Shown piece by piece: positions 44,936 to 56,519 of a stretch of DNA of 64,000 bases. The DNA lies in NCBI GenBank assembly GCA_032622095.1, contig CP136064.1, positions 262,303,863 through 262,367,862 of the forward strand, read 5' to 3'. Source of the stretch: Siphonodentalium dalli. Lineage: Eukaryota > Mollusca > Scaphopoda > Gadilida > Siphonodentaliidae. The notes below the pieces were generated by a model. That model did no database searches and was not told the origin of the DNA. It was given only the letters and a program-made list of their open reading frames with translations. Position numbers and translations under genes: made by a program. How positions within the stretch are numbered: position 1 is the stretch's first letter; the number at the start of each line of letters is the position of its first letter.

Positions 44936-46447
44936 ATACATACACGGATAACCAATACGAGATAAATATAATGTACATGTTATGCGAATATTGGTGTTGA
45001 CTGATTGGTGATTTGTGACTAACGGTTCCGTGAAGTCCGAAAGTTTATTTCGACTTTTTCACAACTTGTGGGATATTTCGTACACTCCCTTTTCATACGA
45101 TATTTTTGTTTCTGTTATACAAATTGAAAATGTTTTGATTTTATTTTATTTTGAAATCTGTTCTTTTTTTTAACCAAAATTCAAATAGGTTCCCACTTTC
45201 GGTCATAGTTTTGGACCGAAGCGCTATCAAGTCGGCTTGATGTGCCAGGCAAAAGTATTCAACAGTTAATTTAAGAAGTTTGCATGAGGTAGTTTAGACA
45301 ATTCCGTCCCAACGGGGCACAGATGACTTTTCCATTAAATTGCGTGTCTTCGATATAAGTTAACTTTGACATGTCCCTTTCCAATCAAGAAAAGAGATGA
45401 ACCATGTTTTGAAGGGATACATAGCAGTTATTTTCTCGTATGAAATGGGTATATGAAAGTGTACATGATGGCTAGCTCATGTGTGTTTTATCCTTATGAA
45501 AAGTTTAAAATTGGAATGTCTAAACCATGAACCACGACCTTACCATCATTGAAGACACTAACACAGATTGAATGGTTATAGCGATATCAATTTAATTCAC
45601 TAATATGTGAAATGTTAAAGTTTCAGTATGAGGGAAACAAATGGTAAGATATTACCACAATCAATTATCATTGCTGCAATGTTGGTTTTCCTATATGTAT
45701 ATAATACCCCCCTCCCCGACCATCCCATCATGTGGTGAAGCTCTTCTTAATCTCGTGGATTATATTGGATCATTCTTTGTATCAGTAACGGCGTAACCCC
45801 ACCCTTCATTGTCGAAATTAAAATCAACAGGAAAAATCGGCAAAACTCATGTATAGACGCCTATAGTCGTGGCGCCACAATTGGTCCTGGGTGATTGCGA
45901 TTCATTTATCCGTCCATTGCCAAGGTTGTACTAACTCGGACATTGCAGCGCAAACATACATGTCTATATCGACGGGACCATGTGCACATTCCGACTGCAG
46001 TTCCTCGCTAATATTCGAACGATTAATGCATTTGCATGAACTTATTGTCGATATTTGTAATCTTATTCATAATAAATTCATCGCGCGCATGTAAACGGGG
46101 TCCAGGTACGATTGTAATTGTTGACAGCCGGCCACAGTGAATGAGTGAGTGTGACTTAAACGCTAGCATTCAGCCGGGGTATATCCTGTCTACCCGGCAG
46201 GCAGAGATTAACGACTTGGCCGGCGGAGATTATAGTCCATATCAAAACACCTGCGGTCCAGTGTTGTCACAGTCCATAACTGTTGGTGGAGAATAACGTT
46301 TAATAGCGTGAGCCACATTCAGTTTATTTATTTTACACGTTTTATTATTTGTTTGTAAAGATGTATTATGAATTATTATCAGTGTTTTAAGTAGAGTTCA
46401 CTACTGAATATATATACTGTTGTTAGATTCCCTGGTCTGACATAAAC
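44936..46447. other. intergenic, upstream region of the FLYWCH gene
   Basis: No domain or exon seen. Close to the FLYWCH start there is a TATATATACTG stretch at 46409-46419, a possible TATA-like element about 35 bp before the ATG. That is too near to be the true promoter unless the leader is very short. A GC-rich patch with CCCGGCAGGCAG / GGCCGGCGG lies at 46190-46230. Confidence 0.35.
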
Positions 46448-46757
46448 ATGATGTCAAGCACACAAGTGAACGTAAATTATATTCCAAATACTAGAGGTGG
46501 AAAGTATCTGGTATATGATGACTACAAATTCTCCGTTAAATCAAGGAGAAATGATCGAATTCATTGGCGATGTTGTAAGAAAGACTGCCGTGCAACCACC
46601 AACACTGAGAACGATATGGTGACATCCAACAGCGGCAACCATAACCACGAACCTGATTTCAACCAAGTAGCAGCAGATTCCTGGATTGCAGACCTCAAAA
46701 AGCTTGTTAAGACAAGTAACAAGCCAGTAACAACGCTATACCAGGAAGAAATAGGAA
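46448..46757 (+). CDS. FLYWCH zinc-finger protein, exon 1 (MULE-derived)
   Basis: Seen: ATG at 46448, 103 codons plus one base, ending at donor ATAGGAA|GTATGT. Residues about 9-70 carry YIPNTRGGKYLVYDDYKF, then HWRCCKKDCRA, then NSGNHNHEPD. F/Y-I-P-x-x-(R)GGK-x-L-V-x-x-Y-x-F, W-R-C...C-x-A...H-N-H is the FLYWCH/WRKY-like zinc finger (Cys-Cys-His-His plus Trp). Known: FLYWCH fingers bind DNA and very often form the N-terminus of Mutator-like (MULE) transposases or of proteins domesticated from them. The following segment (SWIADLKKLVK, TTLYQEEI) matches the linker usual in those transposases. Spliced in phase 1 to 46977, it continues in one open frame. The nuclear DNA-binding role is inferred. 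Confidence 0.78.
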
Positions 46758-46976
46758 GTATGTACTGAGTAAATTTAATTTCGCATTCTCATTAATCTGG
46801 CAACGCTCTTTATATTAGTATTCAGAAAGAAAACTAAGCAAGTAATAACTAAAGTAAAACTGGTGTAATGTTATATTATATATATTATAATTATTATTAA
46901 AGAATAGAGAATACTAAGCAAGTAATAACTCTATTAATGTTTATAATTTAACCATGCTATTTTTTCTCTCCAATAG

Positions 46977-47338
46977 ATCTTCGAGCAGACGAGACCGACC
47001 CTGAAATTATAGCGAAAATCCCGACATATTACAGCGTCAAAACAGCATTGTATCATGCCAGAGCCGAACACCAGCCAAAGTTACCAATTCATCGTTCAGG
47101 AGTCGACCTTCCTGACAAATCATGTGGAAGGATGGCACCGAAAACTGCAGTCTTTCCTGAAGAAAGAGCAAGCTTACCAGGAAGCAACCGTCATCCAATT
47201 GAGAGCGGGTGGAAGGATTGGCCCATGCAATATCGCAAAGTTGACAATTCCATCAGACATTTCAAGAGAGTTTTCGGCGCAGGCGAAATAGATATTCTCG
47301 AATACATGGATTCAGTATCAAACATTAATGTGCTATAA
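46977..47338 (+). CDS. FLYWCH/MULE-derived protein, exon 2 with out-of-frame transposase remnant
   Basis: Seen: acceptor TTTTTTCTCTCCAATAG, then an open frame (phase 1 entry) with LRADETDPEIIAKIPTYYSV, ALYHARAEHQPKLP. This matches the linker segment before the catalytic domain of FLYWCH-MULE transposases. From about 47110 the DNA instead codes in another frame (47055-47291) for TNHVEGWHRKLQSFLKKEQA, then QLRAGGR. That is the conserved C-terminal TNN-x-EGWH-x-K block that lies after the catalytic core. The whole DDE core has therefore been deleted and the join is out of frame. The spliced frame still stays open to TAA at 47336-47338, giving 223 residues in total. AATAAA follows at 47389. It may be a domesticated DNA-binding protein, or merely a deleted transposon copy. 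Confidence 0.65.
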
Positions 47339-47388
47339 TTCATGTTATGTTATATTGATAGTATTTGTTATATATATCTTGAGTATTT

Positions 47389-47394
47389 AATAAA
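47389..47394 (+). terminator. polyadenylation signal AATAAA
   Basis: AATAAA 50 bp after the stop codon of the FLYWCH frame, in the correct orientation. It is followed by a T-containing stretch. Confidence 0.5.
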
Positions 47395-47454
47395 TTTGTT
47401 GAAATATATCACATGTGCATTTCTTCGTTCATAATGCAACTTCCGGTGTCCGTT

Positions 47455-47560
47455 CAGTGGCGGGGTTAATATGTGTGGATAGGGCGAATATCGGCCTTTC
47501 GTTAGACACCAAAATGAGCCCTCTACGCGCTGTATTCCTCGAGTTTTGAATTTTCCAAAA
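47455..47560 (-). repeat. interspersed repeat R3, copy 2
   Basis: The reverse complement matches 20885-21000: CAGTGGCGGGGTTAATATGT, then CGAATATCGGCC, TTAGACACCAAAATGAGCCC and TCTACGCGCTGTATTCCTCG + AG. One end of the block (CCGCCACTG) is sharp in both copies. Confidence 0.7.
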
Positions 47561-47804
47561 ACCCCAATTATCCTCATCGTCCGGCCGCTCATCGCCGTCG
47601 AAATTAGCCATCGCCACCAATTCCCAGTAACAATTATGATAAAAACTATAGTCGGCAGCTCTGTGATGTTGAGGATTATCACACCTGCCCCAACACCTAC
47701 CCGAAACAATAGCCGCCGGGTGAACAGGACGACCCCTTCAGCCGTTATAAAATAAACTACCTGGTTTATAAAATAACCCAGTTGGTGAATACCGCCCGAG
47801 AAGT

Positions 47805-49015
47805 CTAATTGTGTGGTTCAAAGATTCAAAAGTGGGATCGTTCGGGTCAAAAGTGGGACCGTTCGGGTCAGAGGTGGATGCAGGGGGAGATGGAAACCAA
47901 CATTTATCAGAAATATTTGTATCGCCGACTTCCACCATATTTAAACATATTATTCTCCGTGATGCGAGGAATCTAATCATGTGGCTTAAATACGTCAAGG
48001 TGGTGAGATATGAGGGCACTAAATCTGATAAGAATTAGTTTAGTCGCCGATTTCCACCAATTTGATATATATTTATCTTCATAATGAGTCTGTGTGGTTT
48101 AAAAATGTCAAAAGTGGGGCCGCTTGAGTCAGTGATAGAGAGGGGGGGGGGGGGCCACAAAAACTGACAAAAATATGTTTAGCGCCAACTTCCATCAAAC
48201 TCTTTCACTTTCTTCACCAATGATACAAGGAAACAAATTGTGTGGCCTAACGACGCCACATTGGGTGCCTATATTTGCGAATGTCTGTATATCTGTATGT
48301 CTGTCTGTGTTAGATATAACTCCATACGGACAATCTAGTTTGCAGTACGGGGTCTAACATGGGAAACAGTTTGTGAAGAAGATAATGGTGGGGGCTAATA
48401 TTTTCTAAAATGACGTTGTTGGTGTCAGGTGAGAAACTCGGGAGGGGCTGCACAAAAAATAAAATATTTATACATGATAATATCCATGCTATGGCGCAGT
48501 TCGAGTCAGGGGTCCACGTCGGTGGAGACGAGCTGCAAAATTGATATAAACATTTTAGCTCCGATTCCACGAAATTAATACAATCATCTTCTCCGTGATA
48601 CGAGATATATAATCATGTTATTTGAAGACGACATATTGGTGATGTTTGGGTGAGAGTTGGGGTGGCACTAAATATGATAAGTATTTGTTTACTTGCCAAT
48701 TACCCCAAACGTATACATAATCATGTTCATGATACCAGGGTGTAGTTTAGATATGTCACAAATGGCGCCGTTCCAGTCTTGAATGTGGAGGGGAGGCTAA
48801 CCAAAGCTGATACAAATATGTTTAGCACTAATTTCAACCAAAGCATACGGGTTCTTATAAAACAATATGAGGAATCAAATCATGTGGGTAAAATGTGGTG
48901 CCGTTTTTTATCAGTGGTGAAGAGTTGTAGGGGCACTAACTTTGATAAGAATGTTTTAATCTCCGATATATCCACCAACTCTATTTATAATCATCTCCCT
49001 AATTCGTTTTAAGGA
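47805..49015 (+). repeat. degenerate ~130-170-bp tandem array
   Basis: About eight units share a TGTGGTTTAAA(G/A)..GTCAAAAGTGGG(A/G)CCGTT(C/T)GGGTCA core. Each continues with a G-rich stretch (G14 at 48138-48151), an ACAAAAACTGACAAAAATAT/TTTAG block, CC(G/A)A(C/T)TTCCACCA and a TCTTC(A/T)CC(G/A)TGAT block. Well diverged. Short open frames across it are by-products. Confidence 0.72.
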
Positions 49016-50188
49016 GTGCAAGAGCGTTCAAAAACGATGACCCAATGACTTCACTTGAACAATTATTTCTTCTCAAGTGGCTCGTATATTATAACACAAT
49101 TGAGCTTGTCCCATTCAGGTTATTTTCCACAAAAAAAGATACAATTTGTCAAGAGAGACGGAAATGTATAGAAGGCCTGTTCAAAAGTTATGGTCGCCGT
49201 GTACAGTAAAATACTGTTTATTCTGTGGTAAAAGATAACAATCAGTAGCACATGACTTTTCAGAATCCTCACGTACTGGCATCTAGCAAGGGTGCAACTG
49301 CCCGATACAGAGAATACCCTTCATCGTTTAGAACAGACGCATGGGCTAACATAAATAACTTAACATCTCGTTCTGTGTCGCGAAAATGTAGTTTATATAT
49401 AGCAAGATTGTTTTAAACTGAGAATAATTAGCCAATATAGCACAATGAACAGAGGAGAACCTGGGCATGTATTTATAACATCTGTGTCATGCAGATATGA
49501 TAACCATGTGTCATCAATGTCGTAGTCTAACCCACTAGATTGATTTATAAATCTCTATGCAAAACTCAATTGTCGTCTTTATTTTTGCGAAATATGTGTT
49601 TATGATGTTCATGTTTTGATCCAAATGACAAATATTAGACACAAAAAACATATACACGTAAATTTAAACAACGTCGACTGTACGATTAAAAGAGTAATAA
49701 ACATATAACGTCTGAGTGTGCTCAATTGTAAATAAATAAATACTTCTTTATTTGTGGGACGGATCAATTGCGATAAACAAAATGACAATCACTCCGACAA
49801 GGAGAGCCACTAATTTTAATCCATGAATAAAAATGACGTTATGTGATGCCATTTGTATATACAATTATGAGAATACGTGTCACAATTTGAGCAAGAGTAT
49901 TCTATATTCCCCACCGAAGGTCCACAGCAGAGGGTTCTACATCACTTTAACCTGGGAAACACCGGGCAACCCTGCTAGTTCTTTATACATGAGTCGCCCA
50001 TAGGGAGCTTCGCACATATGAGATAATGCGTTGGCTGTCAGGGTCAATGCAAATATTGTTGGGCTAATGTATTCTCTTAAATATGCGTTTACATTATTGT
50101 AGATATGTGTACCTTTCTAAACGCACACTAGTTTAAGCGGGTAGATACAGAAATGCACCCAGAAATAAAATGGTAATCATTCGTGTCA
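49016..50188. other. non-coding, nothing firm
   Basis: AT-rich sequence with no recognisable exon. CCACCGAAGGTCCACAGCAG..GGGAAACACCGGGCAACCCTGCTAGT at 49911-49979 ends in CTGCTAGT like the Helitron family, but has no upstream match to its 5' end. It was not called. Confidence 0.4.
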
Positions 50189-50196
50189 ACACCGAG

Positions 50197-51773
50197 CAGG
50201 GATGGGGTAATTGTAATTTATAATTGTAATTGACTGTAATTAATTACAATTTTTCAAGTAATTGCATGTAATTGGTAATTGAGTTTATTCTCAATTACAT
50301 GTAATTGCAATTGTAATTGGTTATGATGTAATTGTAATTGTAATTAGGGTCTAATTTCAATTACTTCAAAATCACAGGTACTTGTTCTTCTCAAAGTTCT
50401 CTTTCATGATTCATCCAATTATGTCATCCAAACTTCAAAGTATAAGACTGGTGACTGGCTATCACTGTGTTGTCACAACACTCGAGTTTCTATCCACTGT
50501 GTCTCAATTGTGAATTATGCTGACACCTACTGTTTGTTTGCTTAAGGATTTGTTAACCGTTGATGCTTGTTTTGATAAATACAATGAGAAACAAACTTCA
50601 AATAATTGACAATAGATCACTAATAGATCACTCTTGTGATCATGTTTTTATTACCTCCATCTGATATGGTATATAAGCAATGGTAATTGGGAGAAATTCA
50701 TACCAACCATTGCTAATGTTATCAACATGTCTACAAAAAATCTGGCAGCATTTGATCTGCCGAAAGACACGTCGGGTCCTATGAAAGCAAAGTGCAAACT
50801 TTGCCCAACTACAATCTCCTGTTCCAAAAAAGTTACTTCCAATTTTGTGACACATCTGAAGGTAAGTTTCTATTTCTATGTACTAGTATTGTTTAATAAC
50901 ATTGACATTTTAATTCAGTCATTTGGCGGTATTGGCGTATGCATTCTTTGTTGTCCCTTCTAATTTTCAAATGAATGACAAAGTGGTGGCAAATATCTGC
51001 CTCAGTAATCCCCCAATTAGCAGTGTCTAGTGGAGGCATTGTGTCACCAGTAAGCTGGCGGCCACAAAGGCTAATTATGTTAATGACTCTAATTAACAAT
51101 CATAGTGTTGATAATCTCATTGTCCTTTACAATGGCCTGGCTGTGTGACTGACTTACTGAGACAGTCTTATTTACTTAATAATGAAATGATGGATACATG
51201 TATATGTTACAAAAATACTCTTATTATTTTCATTTTATAACGAAAGCATCGAGATATCTACACAGTCACACACACAAGTGATCAATAACCTAGAATCTTT
51301 CAGTATGTAAAAAACATCAGCCAAGAACCAAAGCATTGAAGACAGTTAGCAAGGTTCACAAATCTCTGATATCATCTGAATTTCTAGAAGATCAACCCCG
51401 GCTACTAGCTGCCAATACAGCATGCTGGAATTGTTAGCTCAGTTCTAGGAACACCAGTCCTATCCTGAACTCAGTACATTGGCTGCTCTTTGCAAAGTAT
51501 ACTTCATTAGTGTGCTTCCTCGTGTATTTTATCTTGCTTGTGTTAAATTTATGTTTTGTTATCAAATAAAGTATTTATCATATATATAAATATTGTTCCT
51601 ATTTCAATTCTGTATTGGAATGTAATTGTAATTGTAATTGAATTACATTTCAAAGTAATTGTAATTAATTACATTGTGAAATAGATGTAATGGGAATTGT
51701 AATTGTAATTGAAAAATGTTGAAGTAATTGTAATTGTAATTAATTACATTCACAAGTAATTTCCCCAAGCCTG
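50197..51773 (+). mobile_element. hAT transposon (internally deleted) with BED finger and exact 8-bp target duplication
   Basis: Begins CAGGGATGGGGTAATTG and ends CAAGTAATTTCCCCAAGCCTG, a short imperfect inverted terminal repeat with the CAGGG/C start typical of hAT elements. ACACCGAG lies directly outside both ends (50189-50196 and 51774-51781), an exact 8-bp duplication, the diagnostic hAT length. Both subterminal regions are packed with TAATTG/CAATTA motifs (50205-50345 and 51615-51760), which form inverted clusters and are probably transposase-binding repeats. The interior encodes a BED zinc finger (50727-50861), but the RNase H-like catalytic domain and the hATC dimerisation domain are absent in 1577 bp. 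Non-autonomous. Confidence 0.9.
50727..50861 (+). CDS. BED zinc-finger exon of a hAT transposase
   Basis: Seen: ATG at 50727, 45 codons, ending at a consensus donor (CTGAAG|GTAAGT). It encodes AAFDLPKDTSGPMKAKCKLC, then ISCSKKVTSNFVTHLK. C-K-x-C and T-S-N-x-x-x-H-L-K are the core of a BED zinc finger, the N-terminal DNA-binding domain of hAT transposases. The presumed next exon follows acceptor CTTTCAG at 51301-51303. In the spliced frame it stops after 11 codons (51337-51339). A neighbouring frame gives CKKHQPRTKALKTVSKVHKS, which holds the expected last His of the finger. That points to a one-base frameshift at or after the junction. The protein is a fragment at best. Confidence 0.75.
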
Positions 51774-51859
51774 ACACCGAGGCATTGCGACATGCAAATC
51801 GGATTTGATTAATCATTACTGTGGCTTGGCATATATGTGCTTAATAGGTGTCATGGAGT

Positions 51860-52150
51860 AGGTGTTAGGGGGTGTACCCCCAACTTTGGTAATGTTATTC
51901 AATTTCAACAGTTGGAAATTTCCTACCTGACACAACATTTGTTGGAAATTTCACACCATCAATATGTTGAAATTGTTCTTGTGGTTTGAATTTTCAACAA
52001 TTTATTAGTGGGGAATTTGTTGTTTTATACCAACATTTGCAGATATTAATAGTTTTCGTAAAATGTTTTGACTGAAATTGCCATCAGTTAGAAATGTTCA
52101 AACCTTAGATATGGGTGTCATGTTGGAAATTTCCAACAGCTGAACTGTTG
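51860..52150 (+). repeat. interspersed repeat R2, copy 2
   Basis: Related to 7545-7765 in the same orientation: GGGGGTGTACCCCCAACTTT, TTCAACAGTTGGAAATTTCC, GGAAATTTCACACCATCA, TTTATTAGTGGGGAATTT, ACCAACATTTGCA. GTTGGAAATTTCC recurs inside it about four times. Immediately after it (52160-52385) ACCGTT/GTCAGACCGT motifs recur irregularly. Confidence 0.6.
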
Positions 52151-55044
52151 GAAAAAACGATCGTCGCTATGCGGTGTCATACAGCGCAACAACACTGCCA
52201 ACATTGGACCGTTAAACATACTGTCAGGCTGTAGCTTGTTCCACGGTACAAAACCGGTTATGTAACTGGCAGACTGTAACAAGTAACTGTCAGACCGTTG
52301 TATTTTTTACGGTTCAACACCGTTTGATTAATATTAAGACCGTAACTAATAAAGGTCAGAACAGTGGTATTTTTCACGGGTCGACACCAATGTTTTGCTC
52401 TCGATTTACTAATTTACCGTAGAATAGCCAAGTTCCCATGGTGACAATATGATGTCCCGGTAGACATTACGATTCAAATGTTTTAGAATGGTCGAAAGTA
52501 GTATTGTTCGTGAAATAAAAATACATATTAGTTCTTCTATTACGATCATTGTTTTGATGAAACGTAAATCTTCAATGCATAAAGTGATAGACAATACTTA
52601 TGAAACTTTGCAGTTGCAGTGGAGCAAACTTGTTATCTGCCTCGTGGAATTTTATACTGAGAAAGGCTGCGCACACCTTTCACTGACTACTGTATAAAGA
52701 TGGCTGTAAATAAAATAAATGATCCTAGTAATAGCCGAAAAGCCAACGCATGAATATTCAGTTACGAGTAATACTAATTTCGACTAAAACATATGAATTG
52801 GCATGCCATTTTAAGACATAAAAGAGCAAATCTACATGTATCACAGTTAAAACTCAAATTTATGTACATGTAAAAGTAAAACATCTTAATGGCATACTTT
52901 ATGGTGACATGTAAGGCGTGAAATTGTCCATTCACTTGTAAAAACAGTTTTTGTTTTAACAGGTGAATCAGTACATCATGACAATAAATCAGTATATCAG
53001 CTTGTTGAGATTGAAACCTTCAAGATAATAGCAGATCCCACAATAATTGCGCGATGACTTGTCGACAATGTTCTCCTACAGTCGCACATTTTTCGATGAA
53101 ACTTGACCGCGTGATGCATCCAACTGTGTATCACGACACTTAGTATCCATATCAGTGAGTCAGCCAAATATAATTTGATACGAACATCCAGCCAATAGCG
53201 GATTTCCGGTCCGTAAATTTTCGTAATACATGTAACTGGGCGATAACATGGCGAATGACGACTATGTCTCATATCCACAATTTCAATGAAAATTGATGAA
53301 CATGGGATGAATCTGTCCGTGTAATTGTAATACTAATAGTTGTACTTGTAAGTTGGAAGTGTATATATGTGATCATCCATCACTGAGGCGTCAGTTTATT
53401 GTTTACGGTGTTGTTGTTGACATTGAAGCTCTTGTGAATTACTCTGGTGCGTACAGTATATCCTCTCATGTAAATGTACATGTATGTGCTTTGGAACAAT
53501 CAGAACACTGTCAACTGGATTGAACAGGTCAATTTAAAAACAACAATGTCAACATTATAATAGCTGCTCGTTGTTGTTGTTGATGATGTTATTATTGTCA
53601 CTAGTGGTTGACATCGAAGTTCGTGTTAATTGTACCTGTATCCTCTTGTGTCAGTATATGTGCCAGTGTTTTGATAGTCACAGCACTGTCAATTTCAACA
53701 TCAGCACTGAGTAGAATGAAGTCAGGTCACAGCCGACCTTAGATCATGGCATGAATCTCTACTTTCGAATACTGCCCAGTCGTCCCAATTAAGTGGAAAA
53801 TATCAATGATCAAACCGGTTTTCGCAGAACTGAAACTTTTCGGTTGACAAAGGAACCGAAGTCAGACCGTCTTAATATTAATCCACAACTGAACAGATAA
53901 AAGTTTCCACTAAAAAAACTATAGTTTGTACAGCGCCTGCGATCAAATACGCAAAATGGCCAAAGAACATTGGTGAGTGCCAAAGACACCATTCACACCA
54001 GTCAGATCCATTCATACTATATGGAGTCATTGTCGTATATAATTTGGTCGCCGATAAATATACTATTGAATCTTGACGGCATAAACTTTGAATCACGGAA
54101 ATGTTTAACTTAGACCATTTTCATGGCCGACAGGATTTTCTAACAGCGTGGAGGACAATCGATAGTATAGATGTTAGGATTTTTCGATTTGCATGTTTAT
54201 ATTTCAAAATACTGACACCGGGCCGACCATGGATCTGGGGTTGGTTTAAACATATTTTATTAGCAAGAGCTAAATTGGTCGAGACACAAGTTTAAAATAA
54301 CTTAGAAACGCCCCTCTCCCTCTCTTGATTTTGTTCCCCGTTGTGGCTGGTGACCATGCACTCGACTACTTATCCAGTCATATTATGATATGGATACCGC
54401 TATAACCAAGACCTGTGAGTGAAAAATAAAAAAAAATAAAATCTCAAGGAGAGGGTGCAAATCTAAATATGCAGGGTCGTGGGATTGGTCTGGTCCAAGG
54501 GGAGGGTGTACAGTTGACAATTCCAATGTGGAACACCCCCACACATGGAGACCATATAAGCACGTCCTCGTGAGCCACAGATAAAATCTCTTTGGCCTGC
54601 TGACAGTCATGTCAGCTACGTGGCCGTGGTTGAACGGCGGTATGGTATGGCCGGTGTCATTAACGCCCTACAACCTTGTTAAAGGGGGCGATTAATTAAA
54701 GAATAGCTGTTGTACGTTACTACAAGTAAAAGCTTGACGGATTCAGTGATAATGTGTGTCCCAGAAATGAATCCATGTCTCCGAGATTATCTGTCATTCC
54801 ATAAATATATCACAACAATATCACAGCGTCACCGGCGTTTCGATTAAAAGAATAGCAGAGGCCGTTACTGGGCGATATGTTATGGTGACATGGTTCTCAA
54901 ATCACGTTTCGATGAAAATTGAAGAAAATGATCCATCGTCATTTGTACAGGTACTTGTATGCTGTAGCCAACAAACGTGTGACTGACTCATGAGTCATGA
55001 CTGATCTGTAACGTCATAATACTGACTAATTTCTACATAATTGT
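52151..55044. other. non-coding, nothing firm
   Basis: Short open frames (for example 53278-52997 - and 54101-54295 +) carry no recognisable domain. A TTTCAAAATACTGACACCGGGCCGACCATGG block at 54204-54234 resembles TTTCAAAATGTTCTCACACC..GGACCGAACCATGG at 7819-7850 and 30540-30573. This is a further dispersed-repeat fragment. Two similar ATTTTCGATGAAA / GTTTCGATGAAA..TTGA(T/A)GAA segments occur at 53091 and 54904. Confidence 0.4.
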
Positions 55045-56519
55045 ATGTCTCGTAATCTCGTGCCTCAAGGATCTATTTTAGGACCGCTACTTTTTCTCAT
55101 ATACGTCAACGATATGCCCAATAGCACGTGTTTGAATATACTTTCATTTGCAGACGACACAACCCTCCATATTTCTGGAAATGACCACCGCCAAATTGAA
55201 AAACAAGTTAATTCAGAATTGAAAAAAGTTCACAATTGGTGTTGTAGCAATAAATTGGTTATTAATATATTAAAAAGTAAGTACATGTTACTACACCCAA
55301 CTAATAATGACTTTAAATGGAATATTCTTAAAATAAAACCGAACAACGAGCCACTAACACGAATTGGAAACGTTAGACCGGAACAATATATGAAATTTCT
55401 CGGAATTAATATTGATGAAAATCTCACCTTCAAATATCACATATCAATGATAAAAACAAGGATATCCAATGCAATGTACTGCATCAATAAGGTTAAACGT
55501 ATACTTCCCAAAAACTGTTTGAAAACCATATGCTTTTCTCTAATCCACAGTCATCTCATATATGGGTTGCCTATTTGGGGTCATGCTGACACTGGAAATA
55601 TTATTTTCAAACAACAGAAAAAAGCCATCCGTATCATAACATAACATAACGTATAGAAGCCACACAGAGCCCATATTTCGCAAAGAAAAGATTCTGAAAT
55701 TCTATGACATGTATCGGTTACAATCGGCTACAATTGTATTTGATTGGACAAAAGGAAATCTTCCGAAATCATTTGATAATTCGTTTGAATATACAAAGGC
55801 TAATACTCGACAAGCTGGAAATTTGAAAGCAGTAACCCCGAGAACGACTTTTACTTCTATATTACCCAACACGCGTTTCCGTGCACATGGAACTCGTTGG
55901 ATAAAAATATTTATCGCAATATGCAACAAAAGTTAAATGCAACAACTCATTTTGTCAAGACTGTAAAGTGGCTTAATAGAGCATTGACCCCTAATCCTCC
56001 CATCATTGTAGTCATTGTAATCCAGTCTGGTATGTTCACCTTAACATTTTGGCGGGACGAAACGAGAAATTGCTTCCTACATATCGATATATGAATTCCT
56101 CGATAACCTGAAACAAATACTTGCTTCAGCAACAACGATCTCTCGATGCATTTGATAATCGGAAGCCATTATTTTCTTAACCAGTAAATATTCGAAACAG
56201 CCCCGGCCATACCCCCATCATTAGTGACATATTTAATATAAGCCCATGATTACAACCAATACATATGTAGTAACACATATACATGTAGATGCATCCCATA
56301 AGTGGTTTGGATACTTTATTTGTATATTATGAAGTACATTCTATCCTTTTCATTATCATTTCACTTCATTAGTTGCCAATTCATGTTTATATACGTAGGG
56401 GCGACAGGAAGACGGCCCATCTGGGCCATGTCGCTCCTGTATAATATCATTTTTGTTTGTTTATTATCACCACTGTCATAAGCTTGTAAATATTATACAA
56501 ATAAACAATCATCATCATC
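55045..56519 (+). mobile_element. LINE, 5'-truncated, RT domain plus 3' UTR with stem-loop and (CAT) tail
   Basis: An ATG-containing 199-codon frame at 55045-55644 reads LVPQGSILGPLLFLIYVNDM, FADDTTLHISG (catalytic box), WCCSNKLVIN, KFLGINIDENLTFKYHI and SLIHSHLIYGLPIWG. The order is that of Jockey/CR1-type non-LTR RTs. The frame then breaks. The C-terminus follows in a second frame (55709-55910: FYDMYRLQSATIVF, TRQAGNL, FRAHGTRW) and returns to the first (DKNIYRNMQQKL..FVKTVKWLN), so there are at least two frameshifts. The 3' UTR has a strong stem-loop at 56395-56440 (GGGGCGACAGG..GGCCC/GGGCC..GTCGCTCCT). It ends ACAAATAAACAATCATCATCATC, a polyadenylation-like signal plus trinucleotide tail, marking the true 3' end. 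Least decayed LINE in the window. Confidence 0.92.

Noticed and set aside
49911-49980. Another Helitron end (sequence ending CTGCTAGT)
   Set aside because: No GGCGGGCTAA hairpin of this family and no matching 5' end nearby.
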